A DNA stretch of 5,621 nucleotides from Candidatus Altarchaeales archaeon (GTDB taxonomy: Archaea > Altiarchaeota > Altiarchaeia > IMC4 > SCGC-AAA252-I15): NCBI GenBank assembly GCA_014729705.1, contig WJJK01000393.1, forward strand, positions 1 through 5,621, in the 5' to 3' direction. The position numbers were made by a program, and so were the translations under genes. A model generated the notes under the pieces. The model did not search any database. It saw nothing but the letters and a program-made list of their open reading frames with translations, and was not told where the DNA came from. Positions 1 through 5,621 of the stretch are shown here, piece after piece. Positions within the stretch are counted from its first letter, which is position 1, and each line of letters begins with the position of its first letter.

Positions 1-2
1 CC

Positions 3-731
3 TACAGACTTCTTATGGCCATCTTCGGAGTCTACCTAATAATCCGCGGCTTCGGATGGGAGGAGAGCCTGTTCCAGAAAGCATCGGATTTCATAAGATC
101 CCTCTCGGTGGATAGAATAAGCACCGTAATATATTTCGTCTCATTCATAACCATCCTCATAGGAGGAGGTTACGCTTTAAGCGACCTAACCAATTACCCT
201 TTGGTTTTAAGCGATTTCGACACACTCACCACAAGCTTCTCGCGGCTATTTTTAAACAGCGTCTCGGTTGACATATTAATACTTGCATTATTGATTGCCG
301 CCATCGGCAGACTGGTGGATGAATACTCGGTTAAACACTTCATACAAGTTAGAAGATACCTCATCTTCATAGGATTCATATTGGTGATAAACATAATCGT
401 GGATGCAGGCGCCAAATACCTCGTCGTCGAAGGATATAGTCTGGGGAACTTCATCTCAACCTGCATCATATACGTCCTCCTATTCGGGCTTTGGAGTAAG
501 CTTACTGAATATTTCTTCCCAGAACAAATAGCTTTTATAGAGGATTTAGTAAACAAGACTAAGGGTACGACGGTCTACACCAGTGAAGGCAAAGAATTAG
601 GTAAAGTAGGCGGCGTATACGTAGACAACATGGACATATCAGCGGTCAGGGTGGGAAGGAGATACATCAAATCAGAAGACATACTGTCTTTTGAAGAAGT
701 TATCACCGTTGACGCGGAAACCATAAAATAA
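3..731 (+). CDS. DUF373 family integral membrane protein, N-terminus missing (5' partial)
   Basis: The reading frame is open to the left edge of the window; codons 3-14 read YRLL just before the first ATG (15-17), so that ATG is probably internal and the gene is cut off. The visible 242 residues hold about five hydrophobic membrane segments (counting from the ATG: about 1-12, 35-55, 83-101, 114-131, 141-161), followed by a soluble tail at about 186-234 whose pattern (TSEGKELGKVGGVYVD, later YIKSEDILSFEEVITV) resembles a PRC-barrel fold. The membrane region with YLIIRGFGWEE matches my memory of the archaeal DUF373/COG2237 family, which has an additional soluble N-terminal domain that would lie outside the window. 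Function is unknown. It is the only plus-strand gene and ends (TAA) 2 nt from the stop of the convergent PhoU/RCK_C gene. Family assignment is fairly confident; the PRC reading is by pattern only. Confidence 0.75.
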   Translation, partial: YRLLMAIFGVYLIIRGFGWEESLFQKASDFIRSLSVDRISTVIYFVSFITILIGGGYALSDLTNYPLVLSDFDTLTTSFSRLFLNSVSVDILILALLIAAIGRLVDEYSVKHFIQVRRYLIFIGFILVINIIVDAGAKYLVVEGYSLGNFISTCIIYVLLFGLWSKLTEYFFPEQIAFIEDLVNKTKGTTVYTSEGKELGKVGGVYVDNMDISAVRVGRRYIKSEDILSFEEVITVDAETIK

Positions 732-733
732 AT

Positions 734-1345
734 TCATGTGCAGCATAGCTGCTGCACCTTGTTTATGGATTCCCGCTCCCCTATGACAATCAGTATGTCG
801 CCTAACTTTATTTGGGTTTCTTTTTTCGGGGAATAAATCCATGTGCTACCCCGCTTAATAGCCCTCACAAAGCAGCCGGTCTCCTTAAGGAACCTGTACT
901 CCCCCAGGGTTTTGCCAATCAAAGAAGAGCTCTCGTTCACCTGAATTTTAGCTACCTTCTCCTCAGTCTCGCCCAAGAATGTCGAATAAATCGGGTGGTC
1001 CCCGACCCCCCGGAACACGACATCCACTATTTGGGCTGCCGCATCCGCGACTTTCTCTGCGCTGTGCCCCACCCTCATGATGCCGGTTAAATCCGCTGCA
1101 TCCTCGGGAGTGCGCGCAGCAAGCATGCACAATACCTCGATTTCATATAATAGATCATCCATCCGGGACTCTAACTCCTCAACCTCCTCGGATATCTGGG
1201 TGCTGTTGGTGAGCAAAGCGGTGTAGGCTAAGTCTATCATCAACTCTGAGGTATCCTTCATCTCGACTAAAATCTCTTTAACGTTTCTCCTGCGACTTAA
1301 CGCTTCCTCCACTATATCATCTACTTCAGTATCGTCGTCGGCCAT
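734..1345 (-). CDS. PhoU-like / RCK_C (TrkA-C) domain protein, likely regulator of the adjacent MgtE-type transporter
   Basis: A 203-residue soluble protein with an acidic start and no membrane segment. Residues about 15-115 form a long helical region of PhoU type (repeated charged/hydrophobic heptads, with VGHSAEKVADAAAQIVDVV at about 92-110). Residues about 126-198 are a TrkA-C/RCK_C domain: KIQVNESSSLIGKTLGE, then the typical closing LGDILIVIGERESI. RCK_C domains bind small ligands or ions and gate transporters and channels. The gene lies 54 nt downstream of the MgtE-like gene on the same strand, which suggests that it acts as the detached cytosolic gate or sensor of that transporter (inference). 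The ATG at 1345 is firm at the 5' side because an in-frame TAG lies two codons upstream. No Shine-Dalgarno sequence is visible in the AT-rich leader, so translation may be leaderless from an own promoter or weakly initiated. The last codons (QQLCCT) lie in a short inverted repeat. Confidence 0.85.
   Translation of the reverse strand: MADDDTEVDDIVEEALSRRRNVKEILVEMKDTSELMIDLAYTALLTNSTQISEEVEELESRMDDLLYEIEVLCMLAARTPEDAADLTGIMRVGHSAEKVADAAAQIVDVVFRGVGDHPIYSTFLGETEEKVAKIQVNESSSLIGKTLGEYRFLKETGCFVRAIKRGSTWIYSPKKETQIKLGDILIVIGERESINKVQQLCCT
738..757. repeat. 20-nt perfect-stem inverted repeat at the convergent gene ends
   Basis: GTGCAGC (738-744) and GCTGCAC (751-757) form a perfect 7-bp stem around a 6-nt loop. 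It overlaps the last codons of the PhoU/RCK_C gene and starts 6 nt after the DUF373 stop codon, so it would fold in the 3' end of both transcripts. No T-run follows directly on either strand, so it is not a classical intrinsic terminator. It may protect mRNA 3' ends, or it may be a coincidence of the CAG-CAG and TGC-TGC codons. Confidence 0.4.
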
Positions 1346-1399
1346 CGTCTATTTCAAATTTTGTGTTTTATTCATTTTATTGATTGTTCTTAAATTAAT

Positions 1400-1960
1400 T
1401 CAAACCACAAGCTTAACCGCTAAAAGAAGACAGAAAACCGTCGCCACATCCCCTACCGTCGCAATAGAGGGGCTTAATACGTTGTCGGGGTCGTATCCTG
1501 AAGCGTACGTATATATTGCAAGGGAAACCGTCAATAAAGTTAAAATAATGCCTGCAAGGGTTCCCGCGATAACCGCGATTAACGTCAACTGAGGTATGCT
1601 TGCAGCGGGGGATGCGCCGGTGAGGGAATAGGCAATCCACGCGAGGATCCCGGTTAAAGCAGATAAAAGGAAGTTCAGAAGAATCGATGAATAAAAATTG
1701 TCGGAGAGGGTTTGGTTCCAAGATAGACGGGCTTCAATCAATCCAAGGTGTAGGGCGGATGCTAGTCGGGACCCTAACGCTGCGCTGATGTTACCCCGCA
1801 TGCCAAGTATCGCAGGCAACAGAATAATTAAACCAGGTATCTGATTCAACTCCGTTTTAAGGGACTCCAACAATAAACCTGCCGCGATACCGCCTATGCT
1901 ACAGAGAGTTAGAACCGGGAGGCTCTCCCTAAGTATTCTGATGAAAAGACGCTCACCCAT
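1400..1960 (-). CDS. Half-size MgtE/SLC41-type divalent cation transporter (probably Mg2+)
   Basis: From the ATG at 1960 the protein has 186 residues and about five membrane segments (about 12-33, 42-54, 90-113, 124-153, 164-186), the size of one SLC41/MgtE transmembrane domain. Two family signatures are visible: PGLIILLPAILGMRGNISAALGSRL at about 42-66 is split here as PGLIILLPAILGM plus RGNISAALGSRL, and GYDPDNVLSPSIATVGDV lies at about 155-172; the latter carries the acidic residues that line the ion path in this family. The cytosolic N and CBS domains of bacterial MgtE are absent, so the protein should dimerise and rely on a separate regulator; the next gene encodes a PhoU/RCK_C protein. 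Start choice: the frame also opens with a TTG at 2002, overlapping the peptidase gene by 11 nt with a weak AGGG upstream. I prefer ATG 1960, because GERLFIRILRESLPVL is where family members seem to begin, although it has no clear Shine-Dalgarno sequence. Confidence 0.85.
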   Translation of the reverse strand: MGERLFIRILRESLPVLTLCSIGGIAAGLLLESLKTELNQIPGLIILLPAILGMRGNISAALGSRLASALHLGLIEARLSWNQTLSDNFYSSILLNFLLSALTGILAWIAYSLTGASPAASIPQLTLIAVIAGTLAGIILTLLTVSLAIYTYASGYDPDNVLSPSIATVGDVATVFCLLLAVKLVV

Positions 1961-1991
1961 GGATATAATTAAGGTTAAGGGCAATATTAAA

Positions 1992-2891
1992 TCAAAATCC
2001 AAAGAAAAACCCTATGATAACCTCAAGTAGGTTGCCGTAAAAAAGAACTCCGATTAACGCGAAAAAAAGGACGGGGGCGAATTTAACACCCCACTTAATC
2101 TCGATGACATCGCCTAACTGCCCGGATTCAGCGGCTTGGCGTATCAGATTTATCTGTTTTTCATCCAACCCCTCAATATTCCTTGATGAGGCTATTTTCC
2201 TGCCTCCAACCAAAACGTCTGTCGCAACAATGTCGCCTTCCTGAAGCTTTGAAACCCTGATTTTTTTCCTTAACGCAGCGTACTCGATGAACTTCAAATA
2301 AAATGTGAGTAACACAAAAAAGATTATTAAAAAATAGAGTTTTATGAATGCCGAAAACCCAAAGTAAAGCAAAGCAATTGAAGGAATAATCAGGGACGTT
2401 AAAAGGATTACTAAGACCGGTGGCTTGCATAATTTGGAGGTGATTTTCCCGCGGATAGTGGGTGAAGCCAACCCAAGCAAGAGGGAGTAGACTGTGACAT
2501 AGGGAACGGATAAAACAGCCATGTCAACCCAGTAGACCATTGAAGCGGGTATCGGTGTTTCGAAGAAAACCATGTTAACCCACGGGTATGCCATCTCATC
2601 CAGTAACCCCAGTAAAGCGCCCACACCTGTCGCCAACTTCACATCACCCCCACCCCATTGACCAGTGTAGAATAGGGCGCAGGATATAAGAAAAAATAAG
2701 ACTAAAAAAAATAATGCCGAGAGGAAGGGTTGGGGGGATAATTCATAAAGTGAGTAGGCAGCCGAGAATAATATTACCCCAGATATTAACGTGTGGCTGT
2801 ATTTCTCAGGTATCTCCCCTGTCTTCAAATCCTCTAGGGAGGATAGAAACAAAATCATTAACGCAAAAAATATTATTACCGACGCTAGCAT
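1992..2891 (-). CDS. A24 family prepilin/preflagellin peptidase (archaeal type with C-terminal extension)
   Basis: A 299-residue polytopic membrane aspartic protease of the type IV prepilin peptidase family, which removes the class III signal peptide from archaellins and pilins at the cytoplasmic face. Both catalytic aspartates are present: D21 in SSLEDLKTGEIP after the first membrane helix, and D83 in the GGGDVK (GxGD) motif. Hydrophobic segments lie at about 2-18, 35-50, 56-76, 124-143, 157-178, 180-200 and 271-297. Between the last two is a soluble stretch (about 208-268: LQEGDIVATDVLVGGRKI, then GLDEKQINLIRQ) that resembles the archaeal A24 C-terminal domain (Arc_PepC type); its role is unknown to me. 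The ATG at 2891 is supported by AGGA five nt upstream (2897-2900). It starts 13 nt after the hsp20 stop, so it is probably in the same transcript. No pilin or archaellin gene is in the window, so its substrates must be elsewhere. Confidence 0.88.
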   Translation of the reverse strand: MLASVIIFFALMILFLSSLEDLKTGEIPEKYSHTLISGVILFSAAYSLYELSPQPFLSALFFLVLFFLISCALFYTGQWGGGDVKLATGVGALLGLLDEMAYPWVNMVFFETPIPASMVYWVDMAVLSVPYVTVYSLLLGLASPTIRGKITSKLCKPPVLVILLTSLIIPSIALLYFGFSAFIKLYFLIIFFVLLTFYLKFIEYAALRKKIRVSKLQEGDIVATDVLVGGRKIASSRNIEGLDEKQINLIRQAAESGQLGDVIEIKWGVKFAPVLFFALIGVLFYGNLLEVIIGFFFGF

Positions 2892-2904
2892 TGGAATCCT
2901 TTTT

Positions 2905-3378
2905 TCATTGTTTTTTCAGAATCTTAACCTCAAGCACGCCGTTTTTCAATACAGCGTTCGCAGACGACGGGATCACGGGAAGCGGAAGCTTCATCTTCAT
3001 CACTTGAGGGTTGGATTCGTTTTTAACCTTAACTTTAAGCTCAAGTTCAGTGGCAACCAGATCTATTTCCTCCCTATCAACGGCAGGCACCTCCAACACA
3101 ACGGAAACATAGTCTCCCCGATCAAAGACTTCGGCTAACGGCTCGGAAGCGCCGGAATGAACAGTGTGTTTATCCTCAGGCCTTAACCCGAATTCGCTGA
3201 TTTTCGGTTTCCCCTGCCCGTCAAAGCTCAGATTAAAACCCCAAAGGCTTTTGTCTTCCCCCGCCTTCTGCCTTAACTTACTGCTCCGCCACATAAACCC
3301 TTCCCGTAAACCCTCTTCAGGCGAAGATCCGGTTATCCTTTCAACAACCCGTCTTTTGGGGTCTCCACTGTCTGTCAA
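2905..3378 (-). CDS. Hsp20/alpha-crystallin family small heat shock protein, archaeal short type
   Basis: A 157-residue ATP-independent holdase-type chaperone. An N-terminal charged region (1-45) is followed by the archaeal pre-domain signature WGFNLSFDGQGKPKISEFG (46-64), then the alpha-crystallin domain from EPLAEVFDRGDYVSVVLEVPAV (79 onward, here split as EPLAEVFDRG and DYVSVVLEVPAV) to NGVLEVKI (146-153). The GVL motif of the last beta strands is present. The protein ends four residues after this, so the C-terminal I-x-I/V tail that tethers large oligomers in typical Hsp20 proteins is missing. It starts with TTG at 3378; this is well supported by GGTGA six nt upstream (3385-3389), a very good archaeal Shine-Dalgarno core, and there is no suitable ATG nearby except M29, which would cut part of the variable N-terminus. 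A 42-nt gap with a TATA-like element separates it from the regulator gene, so it may be independently inducible as well as co-transcribed. Confidence 0.87.
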   Translation of the reverse strand: MTDSGDPKRRVVERITGSSPEEGLREGFMWRSSKLRQKAGEDKSLWGFNLSFDGQGKPKISEFGLRPEDKHTVHSGASEPLAEVFDRGDYVSVVLEVPAVDREEIDLVATELELKVKVKNESNPQVMKMKLPLPVIPSSANAVLKNGVLEVKILKKQ

Positions 3379-3384
3379 ATAAGG

Positions 3385-3389
3385 TCACC
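3385..3389 (-). promoter_or_regulatory. Ribosome binding site of hsp20 (decides the TTG start)
   Basis: On the minus strand the sequence reads TGGTGACCTTAT followed by TTG. GGTGA pairs with the conserved 3' end of archaeal 16S rRNA and lies six nt from the TTG, which fixes this non-ATG start. Confidence 0.7.
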
Positions 3390-3420
3390 AGAAAAAATAT
3401 TTGTCGCAGACCATATTAAA
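3390..3420 (-). promoter_or_regulatory. Candidate internal promoter for hsp20 and downstream genes
   Basis: Directly after the TGA stop of the regulator gene the minus strand reads TTTAATATGG (3420 to 3411), a TATA-like element. About 26 nt downstream of its centre lies position 3390 or so, which would give a short leader of roughly 12 nt that still contains the GGTGA ribosome binding site. The spacing fits an archaeal TBP/TFB promoter. A T6 tract (3397 to 3392) in the same gap could instead help to end the upstream aspartokinase-regulator transcript. Both readings are inference from spacing and composition. Confidence 0.35.
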
Positions 3421-4338
3421 TCAGTTCTCAAGGAACTCATATAATTGGTTGGGGGAATCCATGTTCCGAAGCTTCTTCAGACTCATCACAGGACCCTTTG
3501 ATGATGTTTTCCGCTGACTTACGCACACACCCATCCCATCCAAAACAGAACATACCTGCTTTAATACTTTTATTTGATGATCCAGTCGCCGCCAGTCGTT
3601 GGATACTAATGTGTATATCTCCTGCATCTCCCTTGCATAAACATCAAAAGGAGCTGACGCGGGTGACGCCTCAAAACCCATTTTTTTAAGTGAGGTCAAA
3701 ACCTCCCGTTTAAGGGGGGTGAGGGATAAGGATAGGTGAGCGGGTTTTCCCTCAGGCTCTGAATCAACGTTGAAGCGATTATGGAGTAGACGGTTTTTAG
3801 GCAGGAATTCAGTTAACTTCTCAAAAACCTCAATCGACATGGAAGCTGAATGCTCATACCGATATATTGTGTGGGGGGACACATCCAGCATCCTAGCTAA
3901 CTGTTTCTGGGTTAAACCAAGGGATTTACGAAAATCAACTAATACACTGGCATTTAAGTTAACACAGTATTTACCTCTCTGAGCGAATTCCCCCACAATA
4001 TCCCCACACACAAGGGACTGCAGAGTTTTAGGTGATACCACGAAAACCTGGTTTCGTTCATACAATACGTTGTCTGTGAGGGATCCGGATTTCATGCAGC
4101 CCCCAACCAAAATAGGGTGAGCCCCCAGAAGGGAGGCTACCTCCCGCAGTTTTCGGGCGGCCTCAGCTGTGAAACCCTCAATATTAGATAAAACTTTTAT
4201 TACCAAAAGAATATCCTCCCTCCTAGCTAAGGTATCGAACGCGCTTCTCACCCCACTGCATTCAGCAACCCTGAAGCCCTCCCCCTTAAGGATGGTCGCG
4301 CATTCACGTAAAAGACTGTTTTTCAACCCTAAAAACAC
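3421..4338 (-). CDS. COG1395-type archaeal transcriptional regulator with Cro/C1 (XRE) HTH
   Basis: A protein of 305 residues (from GTG 4338) in three parts. Residues 1-125 form an alpha/beta domain (SAFDTLARRED then ILLVIKVLSNIEG, with D35 and K48), which recalls a degenerate nuclease-like fold. Residues about 130-185 are a clear Cro/C1 helix-turn-helix: VDFRKSLGLTQKQLARMLDV followed by SPHTIYRYE. Residues about 200-305 are a family-specific C-terminal domain (LTPLKREVLTSLKKMGFEAS, then FDVYAREM). This architecture and length match the archaeal putative HTH-type regulators of COG1395, whose targets are largely unknown. The gene begins 12 nt after the aspartokinase stop and so should be co-transcribed with it. 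Start is uncertain: TTG at 4326 gives MKNSLLRECATILKGEGF and has GGGGTG (4336-4341) nine nt upstream, so it is at least as good as the GTG kept here. Seven cysteines are spread through the protein (five in the first 125 residues). Confidence 0.85.
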   Translation of the reverse strand: MFLGLKNSLLRECATILKGEGFRVAECSGVRSAFDTLARREDILLVIKVLSNIEGFTAEAARKLREVASLLGAHPILVGGCMKSGSLTDNVLYERNQVFVVSPKTLQSLVCGDIVGEFAQRGKYCVNLNASVLVDFRKSLGLTQKQLARMLDVSPHTIYRYEHSASMSIEVFEKLTEFLPKNRLLHNRFNVDSEPEGKPAHLSLSLTPLKREVLTSLKKMGFEASPASAPFDVYAREMQEIYTLVSNDWRRLDHQIKVLKQVCSVLDGMGVCVSQRKTSSKGPVMSLKKLRNMDSPNQLYEFLEN

Positions 4339-4350
4339 CCCATATTTTTT

Positions 4351-5621
4351 TTAGGTAATAAATTTATCGTGAAGGGTTTTAACTGTCTTATCGGCATCAG
4401 ACCCCAACACTATGAACGCTATGTTGACTTCGCTTGAACCTTGAGCAATCATTATTATGTTCACATCAGCCTCGGAAACATGAGTGAATATTTTGGCTGC
4501 AATACCTTTAGCTCCCGCCATACCCGCCCCCACCATGCACACTATTGCAACATCCTCTATCAAAGATAATCCTTCCACTATTTCGCGGTTGATTTCTTCA
4601 GCCAATAAATCAACTGCGGCTTTAGCGTCTTTTTTGTTGACAACAAAGCTAAGGTTGCTTTCACTTGAACCTGAAATCATTATGACGTTAATGTTGGCAT
4701 CACCTAAAGTCGAGAAAACCTTGCCCGCAATATTTGGGGTTTCAACCATCCCAACACCAGACAAATTTATTATAACCACCTCACGGGCCAACGCCACAGC
4801 CTTCACAACCTTATCCGCCTTCTGCTGCCTGCTCACAATCAACGTACCCTCCCCTGAAGGGTTGAACGTGTTTTTAACCCTAACAGCCACATCACATTCC
4901 ATTGCAGGCTCAATCATTTTAGAGTGTATGACTTTAGCCCCGAAATATCCTAAATCAAGTGCCTCAGCATAAGATAGGGTGTCAATCAATCTAGCGTCAG
5001 AAACAATACGGGGATCGCAGGATAAGATGCCATCCACATCCGTCCAAATCTGCACTTCATCAACGGATAACGCCGCGCCTAAAAGGGAGGCTGTGTAATC
5101 GCTTCCCCCACGCCCCAAAGTAGTTATATGACCTTCCTCGTTTGCAGCTATGAAACCGGATACAACGGGTATAACCCCCTCATCCAACACTGGCTTAAGT
5201 TTCTCATTAACACTATCCCCAATGCGGGTGAAAAGAGGTCTCGCCCTGCCATAGCTTGAATCGGTGATAAGCCCCGCCTCAAACCCAGTGTACGCATTAC
5301 TTTTCAAACCTAAACTGGTTATCGCCCCTGAGACGACATTCATACACAGCCTTTCTCCGAAGGAAAGTATATAGTCCATGCTCTTAGGGCTTATATCCTC
5401 TAGATAGCCCACACCCAACAAGGTTACCCTAAGCTTCTCTATTAACCTGTCAACCTCCGCAGTAACATCACCAGCAGCCGCTTCATCTGAAACAGCTATC
5501 TTAATAGCTTCATGATGCTTGTCTTTAAGCCAGCTTATGTATTCCCCCACCTTCTGCTCCACAACATCGCTTGGGACATCCACAACCGCCTGAGCTACCT
5601 CAATTAAGCTGTCAGTTACAC
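4351..5621 (-). CDS. Aspartate kinase (aspartokinase), N-terminus missing (5' partial)
   Basis: Cytosolic enzyme (EC 2.7.2.4) that phosphorylates L-aspartate, the first step towards threonine, methionine and lysine (via diaminopimelate). The frame is open through the right edge of the window; upstream of the GTG at 5583 it reads VTDSLIEVAQAV, which fits the helix after the usual N-terminal KFGGTSVG motif, so only about 10-20 residues are lost and the GTG is not the true start. Counting from that GTG, kinase motifs are SFGERL (74-79), VSGFIAAN (141-148), TLGRGGSDYTA (155-165) and WTDVDGILSCDPRIV (180-194). Two ACT domains follow (about 265-335 and 343-410), each with the paired core seen in VIMISGSSESNLSFVV and IIMIAQGSSEVNIAFIV; in this family they bind end-product amino acids such as threonine or lysine for feedback inhibition. 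The C-terminus (LHDKFIT) is normal. No homoserine dehydrogenase is fused or adjacent. The regulator gene follows after 12 nt. Confidence 0.95.
   Translation of the reverse strand, partial: VTDSLIEVAQAVVDVPSDVVEQKVGEYISWLKDKHHEAIKIAVSDEAAAGDVTAEVDRLIEKLRVTLLGVGYLEDISPKSMDYILSFGERLCMNVVSGAITSLGLKSNAYTGFEAGLITDSSYGRARPLFTRIGDSVNEKLKPVLDEGVIPVVSGFIAANEEGHITTLGRGGSDYTASLLGAALSVDEVQIWTDVDGILSCDPRIVSDARLIDTLSYAEALDLGYFGAKVIHSKMIEPAMECDVAVRVKNTFNPSGEGTLIVSRQQKADKVVKAVALAREVVIINLSGVGMVETPNIAGKVFSTLGDANINVIMISGSSESNLSFVVNKKDAKAAVDLLAEEINREIVEGLSLIEDVAIVCMVGAGMAGAKGIAAKIFTHVSEADVNIIMIAQGSSEVNIAFIVLGSDADKTVKTLHDKFIT

Noticed and set aside
194..556. Open frame of 120 codons on the minus strand opposite the DUF373 gene
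   Set aside because: Opposite to a well-supported membrane protein; the translation shows no domain pattern and no ribosome binding site stands out.
1346..1399. Promoter in the 54-nt AT-rich gap in front of the PhoU/RCK_C gene
   Set aside because: The gap is almost wholly A/T with several TATA-like words, none with decisive spacing to the ATG; a promoter is possible but cannot be located from sequence alone.
2714..3138. Two overlapping plus-strand open frames across the peptidase-hsp20 junction
   Set aside because: They are antisense to two recognised genes and overlap each other in different frames; the translations have no family resemblance.
3499..3580. Possible C/D box guide RNA (TGATGA at 3499-3504, CTGA at 3514-3517, second TGATGA at 3575-3580)
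   Set aside because: The distance between D'-like and C'-like boxes is about 57 nt instead of a few, there is no final D box at the right distance, and the site lies antisense in the conserved regulator gene.
4484..4972. Open frame of 162 codons on the plus strand inside the aspartokinase gene
   Set aside because: It is fully antisense to the conserved ACT region of aspartokinase, its translation is low-complexity (A, T, S, L rich) and it has no recognisable motif; it is a shadow of the real gene.
5581..5583. GTG as the start codon of aspartokinase
   Set aside because: The frame continues upstream to the window edge with residues (VTDSLIEVAQAV) that fit the expected N-terminal helix after the KFGGTSVG motif, so the true start lies outside the window.

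Overview
The window looks archaeal. It carries several families that I know only or mainly from Archaea: a COG1395-type HTH regulator, a DUF373 membrane protein, an A24 peptidase with the archaeal C-terminal extension, a half-size MgtE transporter with a separate PhoU/RCK_C partner, and an archaeal-type short Hsp20. A GGTGA Shine-Dalgarno core, TTG/GTG starts and TATA-like AT-rich leaders fit this. Base composition is moderate (roughly mid-40s % G+C by eye). I would guess a Bathyarchaeia-like or other TACK-group archaeon from an environmental genome, but that placement is inference and weakly supported.

Layout: one gene fragment lies on the plus strand at the left edge (DUF373 protein, positions 3-731, N-terminus cut off by the window). 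Everything else is on the minus strand and is read from right to left: aspartate kinase (N-terminus cut off by the right edge), COG1395 HTH regulator, Hsp20 chaperone, A24 prepilin/preflagellin peptidase, MgtE-like transporter, and a PhoU/RCK_C protein. Gaps between the minus-strand genes are 12, 42, 13, about 31 (or an 11-nt overlap) and 54 nt, so co-transcription of all or parts is likely. The best candidate internal promoter is the 42-nt gap in front of hsp20, which has a TATA-like element and a strong ribosome binding site. The DUF373 gene and the PhoU/RCK_C gene converge with only 2 nt between their stop codons. There is no gene-free stretch above 60 nt, and I see no RNA gene, CRISPR array, insertion sequence or integration site.

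How the genes fit together: the only clear functional unit is the pair MgtE half-transporter plus PhoU/RCK_C protein. The transporter lacks the cytosolic N/CBS gate of bacterial MgtE, and the soluble neighbour offers the kind of ligand-sensing domain that could replace it. Aspartate kinase (first step of the aspartate-family amino-acid pathway) is followed closely by a regulator that could control it or the downstream genes. Hsp20 and the peptidase add protein quality control and pilin/archaellin processing. This is mainly housekeeping content in an unusual order; I did not find convincing evidence for an entirely new system.
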